The notes under the pieces: generated by a model
What the model was told of the DNA's origin: nothing
What the model saw: only the letters and a program-made list of their open reading frames with translations
Database searches by the model: none
DNA from: Nocardia brasiliensis ATCC 700358
GTDB taxonomy: Bacteria > Actinomycetota > Actinomycetes > Mycobacteriales > Mycobacteriaceae
Assembly (NCBI RefSeq): GCF_000250675.2
Contig: NC_018681.1
Location: forward strand, 8,432,001-8,496,000
Direction: 5' to 3'
Length of the DNA: 64,000 nucleotides
Shown here: piece after piece, positions 7,137-15,391 of the stretch
Layout: every line of letters begins with the position of its first letter
How positions within the stretch are numbered: the stretch's first letter is position 1
Program-made: the position numbers and the translations under genes

Positions 7137-10124
7137 TCACGACTGCGGTTCGGAGCCGGACAGCCGGTCGGCGTAGCGACGCCAGCCGAAACCCGCGGCG
7201 GCGAACTCGGCGCGGAGTTCGGCCCCTAGCGCGCGGGCGCCCGCGTGATCGCCCTCCGCCTGCCGCAATGTCACGGTGACCGCGCGGGCCGCGAGCAACG
7301 GCACCCCGGCCGGCGCGGCGGCCATGAACTCGTCGAGCAGCGCCCTGGCCGCGGCCGGTTCGCCCTTGGCGAGAAGCACGTCGGCCAGGTCGATCCTGGC
7401 GAAACCGGTCGGTTCCTCCTCGTGCGCGAGTGCGGCACGACAATAGGATTCCGCCGCGTCGAGCTGACCGGTGGCGAGTGCGGCCGCGGCACGGGTGAGA
7501 TCGTTCAGCGGCAGGATCTGCCGATCGTCCAGGCGGCGCGCGTAACGATCGGACTCCGCCACGGCCGCGAGTGCCTCGTCCAGCCGGCCGAGTTCGAGCA
7601 GGGCTTTGGCCTGGTTGCTCAATCCTCGCGAAAGACCGTGCTCGTCCTCGTGCACCGCGTCCACCTTGGTGGAGCGGGTGTAGGCGGCCAGCGCCTCGGC
7701 CGGATCGCCCGCGTACAGCAGTGCCGTGCCGAGCGCGTCGGCGAACGACGCGCCCTGAGTGTCCCGCACGGCCAGATGTTCGCCCTGCTGCAAACGCTCG
7801 ATCGCCTCGGACAACCTGCCGCGTTCGATGTCGACGATGCCCTGGTAGTACCGCACCGTCTGGGCGAGTTCCGCGTCGTCCAGCGGCTCGGCCACCGCGC
7901 TCGCGCGGGCCAGCTGCGCGGCGGCGGTATCGAGGTCCCCGGTCATCAAGGTGTGGAAACCGTAGTGGCTCAACGCCTCTGCCAGCTCGTGGGGCGTGAG
8001 GCCGGCTTCGGGCCCGGTCAGCACGACGTTTTGGGTCAGCACCGCGTAGTGGCGTTGCGCCTCTCGGAACCAGGCCCGGGCCAGCCAGGGCACGTGCATG
8101 TCGACCGCGAGCCGCAGGGCCTCGGCGGCGCGTGCCGTGCCCGGCGACTGTTCCAGTGCGGCCAGGATATTCGGCCACTCCGCGAAGACGGCCGCCACCG
8201 ATTCGGCGGCGGCGAAATCGTCGGACGCGCCGATCGAGCGCACCAGATCGCGGCACCAGCGCAGGTGCCCGGCGCGCAGCTCCTCGGTCTCCGCGGCGGC
8301 GGCGAGCCGGGACAGGGCGTAGTCGCGCACCGTCTCCAGCAGCACGAATCTTCTTGTCGCCCCGACGTTCTGCACGGTGACCAGGCTCCGGTTCACCAGA
8401 TCGGCGAGGGCGGGGGCGATATCGCCGGACTCGATGTCCGCATCCGGTAGCACCGCTTCGGCCGCCTCGAGCGTGCAGCCGCCCGCGAACACCCCGAGCC
8501 TGCGCAATACCGTCTGTTCCCGCTCGGCCAGTAGTTCGTGGCTCCAGTCCAGGGCGACGCGCAGGCTGGTGTGCCGCCCGCCTGCGGCGTCGCGCGCGCC
8601 GCCGACCAACAGTCGGACCCGGTCGTCGATCCGTTGGGCCAGTTGGGAAATCGTCAGCGTTCTGGTGAGACCGGCGGCCAGCTCGATGCCCAGCGGCAAC
8701 CAGTCGACCGCGGCGCAGATCGCCACCAGCTCGTCCCGCTCGACCGCGGTCACCAGGCCGTGCAATCCGGCGCGCTCGATGAACAGCGCCACGCCGACGC
8801 TACGGTCCAGCGGCCCCAGCGGATACACCGACTCCCCCGGTACCCCGAGGGGCCGTTGCGAAGTGACCAGCACACTGAATCCCGCTGCGGCCGTGACGAG
8901 TTCGGCCACCGAGTCGAGGACGTGCTCGGCGTTGTCGAGCACCAGGAGCGCGCCGGGCGCCGCGCCGAGTGCCGCGACGATCCCGGGCAGCGGCCCGTTC
9001 GCATCGATCGCCCCCTCGGCGGCCAACCCGGCCGCGGCCAAAGCCGCTGCCACAGCGGGCAATACATCCTCGGCACGACCGAGCGGCGCCAGTTCGACCA
9101 GCACCACCGGCCGACCGGACGCGCTGATCGACCGCGCGAGTTCGGCGGCCAGTCGGGACTTGCCACTGCCCGCGACACCGACCAGCGTCGTGCGGGCCGG
9201 TTCGGCGAGCCGGGCAGTGAGCGTGGCGAATTCGCGACCACGACCGACGAAGCTGGTCAATGGCGCGGCCAGTACCGCACCCGGTCGCGGTTCGGCCACC
9301 GCCGAATCGCCGGTCTGCGCGGCGTTTTCGTCGAGGCGCGCCACGTCGATCGGCTCGGCGCTGCGACCCGCAGCGGCCCGCAGCGCCGGATCATGGTCCA
9401 GGATGCGCAGTTCCAGCTGCGCGGTGTCGGGTGCCGGGTCGACGCCCAACTCCTCCGACAGCGCGCGCCGCAACCGCGCCAGCCGTTCCAGTGCGTCGGC
9501 CTGCCGTCCGGTCCGATACAGCGCCAACGCCAGCAGACAGGACAGCGGTTCGTGCAGCGGATGCCGCGCCACCAGCCCGGTCAGCTCCGTGACCACCTCA
9601 CCGGCCGCGCCTAGCTCGAGATTGGCCTCCAGGCCCGCCACGGTCAGCGACAATCGCCAATCGTCGAGCCGTTCGCCCTCGGCCGCCGCGAACGGAATGG
9701 TCCGCAGATCGGCGAGCGCGGGTCCACGCCACAGCGCGAGCGCCTCCCGCGCCGCGCTCGCCACGGTGCGGTAGTCACCCGCCCGGCGCGCGGTATGCAA
9801 CCGCTGCGCGGCCGCCTCCGCATCGAGCAGATCCGTCGCGCTCACCCGCGCCTGATATCCCGCGGAGGTCCGTCCGATCACCTCCGCCAACGGTCCGAGC
9901 GCAGCGCGCAGCCGCGACACCACGACCCGCAGCCGCTGCACCGGCCGCTCGACCTCGGCCCCCCACAAATCCTCGGCCAGCCGCCCGTCCGGCACCGGAA
10001 CGCGATTCGCCAACGCCAATCGCACCAACACTGCCCGTTCCAGCGGCCGATCGACGGTCACCGCGACACCGTCAGCCCACGCCTGCACTGGACCCAACAC
10101 CAGCACATCCACGCTGACAAGCAT
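7137..10124 (-). CDS. AfsR/SARP-type regulator: BTAD domain, NB-ARC-like ATPase, TPR-like C-terminus
   Basis: A 995-residue signal-transducing transcription regulator. Residues ~1-95 look like an OmpR-type winged helix (RLAEDLWG, RLRVVVSRLRAALG). Residues ~100-245 are the bacterial transcriptional activation domain (ALWRGPALADL, LHEPLSCLLALALYRTGRQADAL, ELGVDPAP). An AAA/STAND ATPase follows, with Walker A GVAGSGKS at 316-323 and a Walker B-like LLVLDNAEH. The C-terminal ~400 residues are Ala/Leu helical repeats of TPR type. The family responds to a ligand or phosphorylation and activates secondary-metabolism or stress genes; the target here is unknown. It is monocistronic, about 100 nt upstream of the small secreted-protein pair on the same strand. 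Confidence 0.88.
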   Translation of the reverse strand: MLVSVDVLVLGPVQAWADGVAVTVDRPLERAVLVRLALANRVPVPDGRLAEDLWGAEVERPVQRLRVVVSRLRAALGPLAEVIGRTSAGYQARVSATDLLDAEAAAQRLHTARRAGDYRTVASAAREALALWRGPALADLRTIPFAAAEGERLDDWRLSLTVAGLEANLELGAAGEVVTELTGLVARHPLHEPLSCLLALALYRTGRQADALERLARLRRALSEELGVDPAPDTAQLELRILDHDPALRAAAGRSAEPIDVARLDENAAQTGDSAVAEPRPGAVLAAPLTSFVGRGREFATLTARLAEPARTTLVGVAGSGKSRLAAELARSISASGRPVVLVELAPLGRAEDVLPAVAAALAAAGLAAEGAIDANGPLPGIVAALGAAPGALLVLDNAEHVLDSVAELVTAAAGFSVLVTSQRPLGVPGESVYPLGPLDRSVGVALFIERAGLHGLVTAVERDELVAICAAVDWLPLGIELAAGLTRTLTISQLAQRIDDRVRLLVGGARDAAGGRHTSLRVALDWSHELLAEREQTVLRRLGVFAGGCTLEAAEAVLPDADIESGDIAPALADLVNRSLVTVQNVGATRRFVLLETVRDYALSRLAAAAETEELRAGHLRWCRDLVRSIGASDDFAAAESVAAVFAEWPNILAALEQSPGTARAAEALRLAVDMHVPWLARAWFREAQRHYAVLTQNVVLTGPEAGLTPHELAEALSHYGFHTLMTGDLDTAAAQLARASAVAEPLDDAELAQTVRYYQGIVDIERGRLSEAIERLQQGEHLAVRDTQGASFADALGTALLYAGDPAEALAAYTRSTKVDAVHEDEHGLSRGLSNQAKALLELGRLDEALAAVAESDRYARRLDDRQILPLNDLTRAAAALATGQLDAAESYCRAALAHEEEPTGFARIDLADVLLAKGEPAAARALLDEFMAAAPAGVPLLAARAVTVTLRQAEGDHAGARALGAELRAEFAAAGFGWRRYADRLSGSEPQS

Positions 10125-10300
10125 GCCCTGTCCGATATGCCGCCGTCTGCTCGCGGCCGGTGAAAACTTCGCACTGAACCGAACACGGGTCTGTCTCGTA
10201 TCCCCTACGCGGGCGCGGACCGTCCCGCGACCCGGAAATCCGCAGATGGTCGGTCAGGCCGCTCGGCTCCTGCCCAGGTCGAGCCCACCGCCATACATGA

Positions 10301-10335
10301 CGAAGGCCGCCCCCGGAATCGGGAGGCGGCCTTCG
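10301..10335 (-). terminator. Terminator of sucC-sucD
   Basis: A strong stem of the form CGAAGGCCGCC / GGCGGCCTTCG, with inner CCCG/CGGG pairing and a 5-nt loop, lies 20 nt past the sucD stop. It is the natural end of the sucCD transcript. The remaining ~175 nt up to the AfsR-type gene at 10124 hold nothing else recognisable. Confidence 0.75.
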
Positions 10336-10355
10336 TTCGGTGCTGCGCCGACGGG

Positions 10356-11270
10356 TTAAACCTCGACGCTGGCCTTCTCCAGGATCTCGCGAGCCAGCGC
10401 GGCGGTCTCGGACGGCGTCTTGCCGACCTTCACGCCCGCGGCCTCCAGCGCGTCCTTCTTGGCCTGGGCCGTGCCGGCCGAGCCGGAGACGATGGCGCCC
10501 GCGTGGCCCATGGTCTTGCCCTCGGGGGCGGTGAAGCCCGCGACGTAGCCGACGACCGGCTTGGTGACGTTGGCCTTGATGTAGGCCGCGGCCCGCTCCT
10601 CGGCGTCGCCGCCGATCTCGCCGATCATCACGATCAGCTTGGTCTCCGGGTCCTTCTCGAACGCCTCGATGGCGTCGATGTGGGTGGTGCCGATGACCGG
10701 GTCGCCGCCGATGCCGATGGCGGTGGAGAAGCCGAAATCACGCAGCTCGTACATCATCTGGTAGGTCAGGGTGCCGGACTTGGACACCAGGCCGACCGGG
10801 CCCTTGCCGGTGATGTTGGCCGGGGTGATGCCGACCAGCGCCTCGCCGGGGGTGATGATGCCCGGGCAGTTCGGGCCGATGATCCGGGTCTTGTTGCCCT
10901 TCTCCACGTTGTAGGCCCACGCGTACGCGGTGTCCTGCACCGGGATGCCCTCGGTGATGACCACCAGCAGCGGGATCTCCGCGTCGATGGCCTCGATGAT
11001 GGCGTCCTTGGCGAACTTCGGCGGCACGAACGCGATGGAGACGTCGGCGCCGGTCTCCTTGATGGCCTCGGCGACGGTGCCGTACACCGGCAGCTCGACC
11101 GCGTTGCCGTCCTTGTCGGTGTGCGCGACGGTGGTGCCCGCCTTGCGCGCGTTGACGCCACCGACGACCTGGGTGCCGGCCTTGAGCATCAGCGCGGTGT
11201 GCTTGGTGCCCTCGCCACCGGTGATGCCCTGGACGATGACCTTCGAATCCTTGTTGAGGAAGATAGACAT
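10356..11270 (-). CDS. sucD: Succinyl-CoA synthetase alpha subunit SucD
   Basis: A 304-residue subunit of the TCA-cycle enzyme that converts succinyl-CoA, Pi and NDP to succinate, CoA and NTP. The N-terminal CoA-binding Rossmann domain contains VQGITGGEGTKH. IGPNCPGIITP follows at 131-141, and the active-site phosphohistidine is His256 in GKTMGHAGAIVSG. It lies 11 nt downstream of sucC, forming the usual two-gene operon, and is followed by a strong terminator. Confidence 0.97.
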   Translation of the reverse strand: MSIFLNKDSKVIVQGITGGEGTKHTALMLKAGTQVVGGVNARKAGTTVAHTDKDGNAVELPVYGTVAEAIKETGADVSIAFVPPKFAKDAIIEAIDAEIPLLVVITEGIPVQDTAYAWAYNVEKGNKTRIIGPNCPGIITPGEALVGITPANITGKGPVGLVSKSGTLTYQMMYELRDFGFSTAIGIGGDPVIGTTHIDAIEAFEKDPETKLIVMIGEIGGDAEERAAAYIKANVTKPVVGYVAGFTAPEGKTMGHAGAIVSGSAGTAQAKKDALEAAGVKVGKTPSETAALAREILEKASVEV

Positions 11271-11281
11271 TTCCGGGTTCC

Positions 11282-12448
11282 TTACTTGGCCGCTGCCAGT
11301 TCGGCGGCCTTGTCGGCGCCTTCGTCCATTGTCTGCGCGAGCGTGATCAGCGGGTGCGCGGCATCGACGAGAATCTGCCTGCCCTCGTCCACCTTGTTGC
11401 CGTCGAGCCGGACGACCAGCGGCTTGTTCGCCTCGGCGCCCAGGATCTCCAGCGCCTTGACGATGCCGTTGGCGACCGCGTCGCAGGCGGTGATGCCACC
11501 GAAGACGTTCACGAACACGCTCTTGACCTGTGCGTCACCGAGGATGACGTCCAGGCCCGCGGCCATCACCTCGGCCGAGGCGCCGCCACCGATGTCGAGG
11601 AAGTTGGCGGGCTTGACGCCGCCGTGGTTCTCGCCCGCGTACGCGACCACGTCGAGGGTCGACATGACCAGACCGGCGCCGTTGCCGATGATGCCGACCT
11701 CACCGTCGAGCTTGACGTAGTTGAGGTCGTTCTCCTTGGCCTTGAGCTCCAAGGGATCGGTCGCGTCCTTGTCCGCGAAGGCCTCGTGGTCCGCGTGCCG
11801 GAACTCGGCGTTCTCGTCCAGGGTCACCTTGCCGTCCAGGGCGAGGATCTCGTCCTGCGGGGTGCGCACCAGCGGGTTGACCTCCACCAGGGTGGCGTCT
11901 TCCTTGACGAACACCTCCCACAGCTTCTGGATGGTCACGGCCGCGGCGTCGAGCACGTCGGCGGGCAGGTGGCCCTGCTCGGCGATCGAGCGGGCGAACG
12001 CGAGATCGACGCCCTTGACGGCGTCGACCGGAACCTTGGCGAGGCGCTCGGGCTTGGTCGCGGCGACCTCTTCGATCTCCATACCGCCTTCCACCGAGCA
12101 CATGGCCAGGTAGGTGCGGTTGGACCGGTCGAGCAGGAAGGAGATGTAGTACTCCTCCGCGATGTCCTTGGCTTCGGCGACAAGGATCTTCTTGGTGATG
12201 TGGCCCTTGATGTCCAGGCCGAGGATGTTCTGCGCGTGCGTGAACGCGTCGTCCGCGGTCGCGGCGTACTTGACGCCGCCCGCCTTGCCACGGCCACCGG
12301 CCTTGACCTGAGCCTTGATCATCACCGGCTTGCCGATTTCCTCCGCGATGGCGCGGGCGTCCTCGGCCGTGTCCGTGACGCGGCCCTCGGACGAAGGCAC
12401 TCCGTGCTTAACGAAGAGCTCCTTCGCCTGATATTCGAAGAGATCCAT
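11282..12448 (-). CDS. sucC: Succinyl-CoA synthetase beta subunit SucC
   Basis: A 388-residue ATP-grasp subunit that binds nucleotide and pairs with SucD. I chose the ATG at 12448 because the product then begins MDLFEYQAKELF, the standard family N-terminus. A longer frame to 12481 would add eleven unconserved residues. Visible motifs include KAQVKAGGRGKAGGVK (nucleotide-binding loop), EVNPLVRTPQ and DIGGGASAEVMA. The gene is divergent from the M23 peptidase and its leader; a CRP-like palindrome lies in the gap between them. Confidence 0.96.
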   Translation of the reverse strand: MDLFEYQAKELFVKHGVPSSEGRVTDTAEDARAIAEEIGKPVMIKAQVKAGGRGKAGGVKYAATADDAFTHAQNILGLDIKGHITKKILVAEAKDIAEEYYISFLLDRSNRTYLAMCSVEGGMEIEEVAATKPERLAKVPVDAVKGVDLAFARSIAEQGHLPADVLDAAAVTIQKLWEVFVKEDATLVEVNPLVRTPQDEILALDGKVTLDENAEFRHADHEAFADKDATDPLELKAKENDLNYVKLDGEVGIIGNGAGLVMSTLDVVAYAGENHGGVKPANFLDIGGGASAEVMAAGLDVILGDAQVKSVFVNVFGGITACDAVANGIVKALEILGAEANKPLVVRLDGNKVDEGRQILVDAAHPLITLAQTMDEGADKAAELAAAK

Positions 12449-12875
12449 GTACTCACCGTCTCGTCTGCGTTGTGATGACAACGTCTTTGTTGGCGGCCCG
12501 ACGTCGGAAGCGGGTCGGGTCGGACTCTAATCAGTCACATGGACGGCCAATCGGCCACGTTCATCCTAAGTGGCGCAGGTCACGGGCCGATACGCGCGGC
12601 GGAAAAACCGCTGGCCAACGCTACTCGCGAGTAGGTTGCTGGCACCGCGCCAGGTAGACCCGCCGAACCCGCGCACACGGCCGGATCTACTACACGTTGT
12701 CGTCGAAAAGTCTCGCCCGCGTGCCCAATGCACAGATAGATATTCCGTGCCATTAGCGTGATCAATCTCACATGTTCGGACAGATGGGCCGCAGCGCTTG
12801 CGGACCCTGCAATCGTTTCGTTACCGTCATTGCGGTCGATGTCACAGCACGGTCACGACTAGGAGGACGGCAAGC
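12449..12875. other. Intergenic control region between sucC and the M23 leader ORF
   Basis: About 430 nt with no credible gene. It is locally more AT-rich around 12735-12775 and holds the CRP-like palindrome listed separately. Both divergent units must take their promoters from here. I looked for a ydaO-type (c-di-AMP) riboswitch, which often precedes actinobacterial cell-wall hydrolase genes, and could not make out its conserved elements. Confidence 0.5.
12757..12772. promoter_or_regulatory. CRP/GlxR-like operator
   Basis: CGTGA-TCAATC-TCACA matches the CRP-family consensus TGTGA-N6-TCACA at nine of the ten fixed positions. It lies 309 nt upstream of sucC and 104 nt upstream of the leader TTG. 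Actinobacterial CRP/GlxR proteins control TCA-cycle and cell-wall-remodelling genes, which fits both neighbours. Binding is inferred. Confidence 0.6.
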
Positions 12876-12998
12876 TTGACGCAGCACAGCACTCCGCAGA
12901 TGGAGAGCCGTTCCGCAGTTGACCCGTCGAAGCCGCTGATCAGCAGGCACCTCGGCCCCGCGAACATCTCCCGCTTCACGATGTGGCACAGCCGATGA
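12876..12998 (+). CDS. Predicted 40-residue leader ORF overlapping the M23 peptidase start
   Basis: TTG at 12876 is preceded by a perfect AGGAGG (12861-12866) with 9-nt spacing, the best Shine-Dalgarno in this region. The 40-codon frame (first residues Thr-Gln-His-Ser-Thr-Pro-Gln; last Trp-His-Ser-Arg) ends at TGA 12996-12998, which overlaps the ATG at 12995 of the peptidase as ATGA. The peptidase start has no comparable Shine-Dalgarno of its own. The layout suggests that translating the leader delivers ribosomes to the peptidase. The peptide has no signal sequence and I recognise no family. The alternative is that this Shine-Dalgarno is chance or marks an undetected frameshift. Confidence 0.5.
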   Translation: MTQHSTPQMESRSAVDPSKPLISRHLGPANISRFTMWHSR

Positions 12999-14185
12999 AC
13001 CATCGCTCCGCCCTTATTCCTGAACATCGCGCCCGGACCGGTCATCGTTATCGCGACGACGAATCCTTCGGCGCGCAGGCGACATCCGGCACGTCCCGTG
13101 GTCCGTCGGTTGACCGGCAACGGAACTCGCTCTACGCCGCGCCCGCCGCGGCTGCGGCGCCGGTGGACTACAGCTCCCGCGACAACGCCTGGTCCACGAA
13201 CGACTCGTGGTCCCAGCAGGATTCGTGGGCGCCGCAGGACGCCTGGTCGCAGCAGGAGTCCTGGTCCGACGGCGGTGCCTGGAACTCGGGTGAAGCTTGG
13301 AACTCCGGTGACGCCTGGGCCGAAGAAGAGACTTGGGCCCCTGAAGACGGCACCTGGGCGCCGGAAGAATCCTGGGCGCCAGAGGCCGAGCCCGAAACCC
13401 CGGACACTCCGGCCACACCGACCGTGATTCCCGGCCGCCGCGCCGCCAAACGCGGTGGCGCACATCGGCTGCCCGCCCCGCCCGCCGCCCTCAAGGGTCG
13501 CGCCGCGGTGGCCGCCGTCGCCGCCGGTGCCGTGGTCGCCGCCGGACAAGCCGCACTGGCCTCGCCGGAACAGCCGAGTCAAGCCGTCGACTACGAGGCC
13601 GCCGGGCAGATCCACGAGATCGCCGCCCAATCGGTCAGCCTCGCCGACCCCGCCGTCTCGACCGAGTCGCCGCAGATCCTCAACGCCTCCGGGCCGACCC
13701 ACCTCGGCGACTTCAACGACATCCTGCAAAAGGGTCAGAAGTACGCGCAGGACATGGCCGCCGCGGAAGCCGCGAAACTGCGCCCCCTGTTCACCAAGTT
13801 CGCCGCCGGTAACTTCACCTCCGGTTTCGGCGCCCGCTGGGGCGTCCAGCATCTCGGCATCGACATCGCCGGCCCGATCGGCACCCCGATCGTCGCCGTC
13901 GCCGACGGCACCGTCATCGAAGCCGGCCCCGCCGCCGGCTTCGGCATGTGGGTCCGCCTGCTGCACGACGACGGCACCGTCACCATCTACGGCCACATCG
14001 ACACCGCCACAGTCTCCCAGGGCCAGCGCGTCATGGCCGGCGACCAGATCGCCACCATCGGCAACCGCGGCTTCTCCACCGGCCCGCACTGCCACTTCGA
14101 AGTGTGGTTGAACGGTTCCGACAAGATCGACCCGGTGCCCTGGTTGGCGACCCGCGGGATCAGCCTGGGACCGCAGCGGGACTAG
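12995..14185 (+). CDS. M23 (LytM/lysostaphin-type) peptidase with Trp-rich repeat region
   Basis: A 396-residue protein, the positional counterpart of Rv0950c. After a charged N-terminus, residues ~45-145 carry about ten degenerate Trp repeats of the type (D/E)-(S/A/T)-W-x-x-(Q/E/G)-(Q/E/S). An Ala/Val-rich hydrophobic segment near residue 180 (AAVAAVAAGAVVAAGQAALA) is an internal membrane anchor or late signal. The C-terminal LytM domain contains GVQHLGIDIAG, YGHIDTATVSQGQRV and GPHCHFEVW, so the zinc-ligand pattern HxxxD and HxH is complete and the enzyme should be an active peptidoglycan endopeptidase. I use the ATG at 12995 because it overlaps the leader stop as ATGA; an in-frame GTG at 12983 is possible. 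Confidence 0.85.
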   Translation: MNHRSALIPEHRARTGHRYRDDESFGAQATSGTSRGPSVDRQRNSLYAAPAAAAAPVDYSSRDNAWSTNDSWSQQDSWAPQDAWSQQESWSDGGAWNSGEAWNSGDAWAEEETWAPEDGTWAPEESWAPEAEPETPDTPATPTVIPGRRAAKRGGAHRLPAPPAALKGRAAVAAVAAGAVVAAGQAALASPEQPSQAVDYEAAGQIHEIAAQSVSLADPAVSTESPQILNASGPTHLGDFNDILQKGQKYAQDMAAAEAAKLRPLFTKFAAGNFTSGFGARWGVQHLGIDIAGPIGTPIVAVADGTVIEAGPAAGFGMWVRLLHDDGTVTIYGHIDTATVSQGQRVMAGDQIATIGNRGFSTGPHCHFEVWLNGSDKIDPVPWLATRGISLGPQRD

Positions 14186-14293
14186 GTTCGGAGGTCGGGG
14201 TTTCCGTGCCGAAGGTGCAGTGAGACTAGGTTCGGGGTCCGTGCCGAAGGTGCAGCGAGACTAGGCTCGAGGTTCCGTGCCGAAGGTGCGCGG
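14180..14293. repeat. Three tandem copies of a 35-44 bp unit overlapping the M23 stop codon
   Basis: Units starting at 14180, 14224 and 14259 share GACTAGG(T/C)TCG at the start and CCGTGCCGAAGGTGC at the end. The last two are 35 bp long; the first carries about 9 extra bases. The TAG in the first unit is the stop codon of the peptidase gene. No coding role is seen. Confidence 0.8.
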
Positions 14294-14344
14294 GGAGGGC
14301 TGACAAGCCGTGAGTTCGGTTCGGTGGACATAGGTTTCGGGTTG

Positions 14345-14995
14345 GTATGCCCGTTTTGCTTCGGCGTGGCCGTTCGTCGTTGACGTGGCCGTTCCGGCGC
14401 GTCGCGCCCGTTCCGGTTCGTCGCGCCCGTTCCGGTTCGTCGCGCCCGTTCCGATTCGTCGCGCCCGTCCCGGTTCGACGCGCCCGTTCCGGCTCGGCGT
14501 GGCCGTTCCGGCGCGGCGCGCCCGTTCTGGTTGACCCCGTTCCGCTTTCCATCCTGACTTGCTGCAGCCGTTGCGGCTCGCCGGCTCGGCGCACCCGTTC
14601 CGGTTCGCCGCGCCCGTCGCGGCACAGCGCACCCGTTCCGGTTTAGCTGCACCCGTTCCAGTCCGATACATCCGTTGCGGCTCGGCACATCCATTGCGGC
14701 TCGGCACACCCAGTCCGCTTGGCCGCACCCCATTCCAGTTCGCTGCACCCCCATTCCAGTTCGCTGCGCCCCCTTGCAGTTCGCTGCGCCCCCTTGCAGT
14801 TCGGCACACCCGTTACGGTCCGGCGGACCCGCTCCGGTTTCGCCGCGCCCGTCGCGGCACGGCGCACCCGTTCCGGTTTAGCTGCACCCGTTCCAGTCCG
14901 ATACATCCGTTGCGGCGCGCCGCGCCCGTTGCGGCACAGCACACCCACTCCGCTTGGCCGCACCCCCGTTCCGGTTTAGCTGCACCCGTTCCAGC
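14345..14995. repeat. Degenerate 19-bp tandem repeat tract (~34 units)
   Basis: The unit is TCGCGCCCGTTCCGGTTCG on the plus strand. From 14345 to 14534 the phase is exact: units begin at 14345, 14364, 14383, 14402, 14421, 14440, 14459, 14478, 14497 and 14516. A 4-bp slip follows, then increasingly diverged copies to about 14995. Because 19 is not a multiple of 3 and the unit lacks stops, all frames stay open on both strands. On the minus strand a 57-bp cycle reads TNRNGRDEPERARRTGTGA. None of these frames has a convincing ribosome site or known domain, so I treat the tract as non-coding. Confidence 0.85.
14606..14916. repeat. 235-bp higher-order duplication inside the 19-bp tract
   Basis: The segment 14606-14681 recurs at 14841-14916, offset exactly 235 bp, with about one mismatch in 76. 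A third partial copy (CCGGTTTAGCTGCACCCG) lies at about 14970-14987. This near-identity within otherwise diverged units points to a recent segmental duplication of a block of the array. Confidence 0.8.
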
Positions 14996-15092
14996 GTGGT
15001 CGTCTGGCTGTGGTTGCGTCTCGAGCGCCTCGGGAAGAACCGTGGTCGCCTCTCGAACGGCTCGGTAGGAGAAGGGGCTGCCGTTCGGTCTG

Positions 15093-15239
15093 AACCAAGC
15101 GACAGATAGGTGCGGGTTCACAGAGCGTGTACTCCCCTCACAGGGGCTATAGCCCCTGTGAGGCGTACAGAAGGTCTGTGCAACCTACCGCGCAGCCGCG
15201 CGAACCCCGCGTGTCCAACCCAAGCGACAGATAGGTGCG
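15093..15239. repeat. Direct repeat pair around AAGCGACAGATAGGTGCG
   Basis: An identical 18-bp core occurs at 15097-15114 and 15222-15239, with further similarity just upstream (AACC/AACCC). The copies flank a long perfect palindrome (15136-15163). The second copy sits between 9-bp inverted arms CCGCGTGTC (15207-15215) and GACACGCGG (15244-15252). No transposase or coding frame is associated. Confidence 0.8.
15136..15163. repeat. 28-bp perfect palindrome
   Basis: Arms CCTCACAGGGGCTA and TAGCCCCTGTGAGG meet with no loop. The stem can extend through TGTAC (15128-15132) and GTACA (15065+100 to 15169) across a small asymmetric internal loop. It may act as a transcription stop for the plus-strand M23 unit, a protein-binding site, or a cruciform-prone site. 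Confidence 0.75.
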
Positions 15240-15250
15240 TGTCGACACGC
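15237..15250. repeat. 14-bp perfect palindrome
   Basis: GCGTGTCGACACGC is self-complementary over all 14 bp and touches the end of the second direct-repeat copy. It could be an operator-like site. No adjacent regulator gene explains it. Confidence 0.6.
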
Positions 15251-15391
15251 GGAACCCCTCACATCCGCACCCTTTCTCGGGTTTCGCACCACTTCTGTGC
15301 TGACGCACGCGCTTTGGCATGCCACAGCAGGTGCGAGGAGCTAGAACGGGTGCGGGAAGCGGCGTGTCGCATGGCGGGTCGGGTTGGTTCA

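Noticed and set aside
12600..12990. c-di-AMP (ydaO-type) riboswitch before the M23 gene
   Set aside because: Expected because of the gene class, but the conserved paired elements and G/A-rich loops could not be identified by eye.
14182..14809. Arg/Gly/Asn-rich minus-strand proteins across the 19-bp array
   Set aside because: All frames are open because the unit has no stops. No Shine-Dalgarno, no start conservation and frame shifts with each unit speak against coding.
14345..14995. CRISPR array
   Set aside because: The repeats are contiguous with no spacers of unique sequence, and no cas genes are near.
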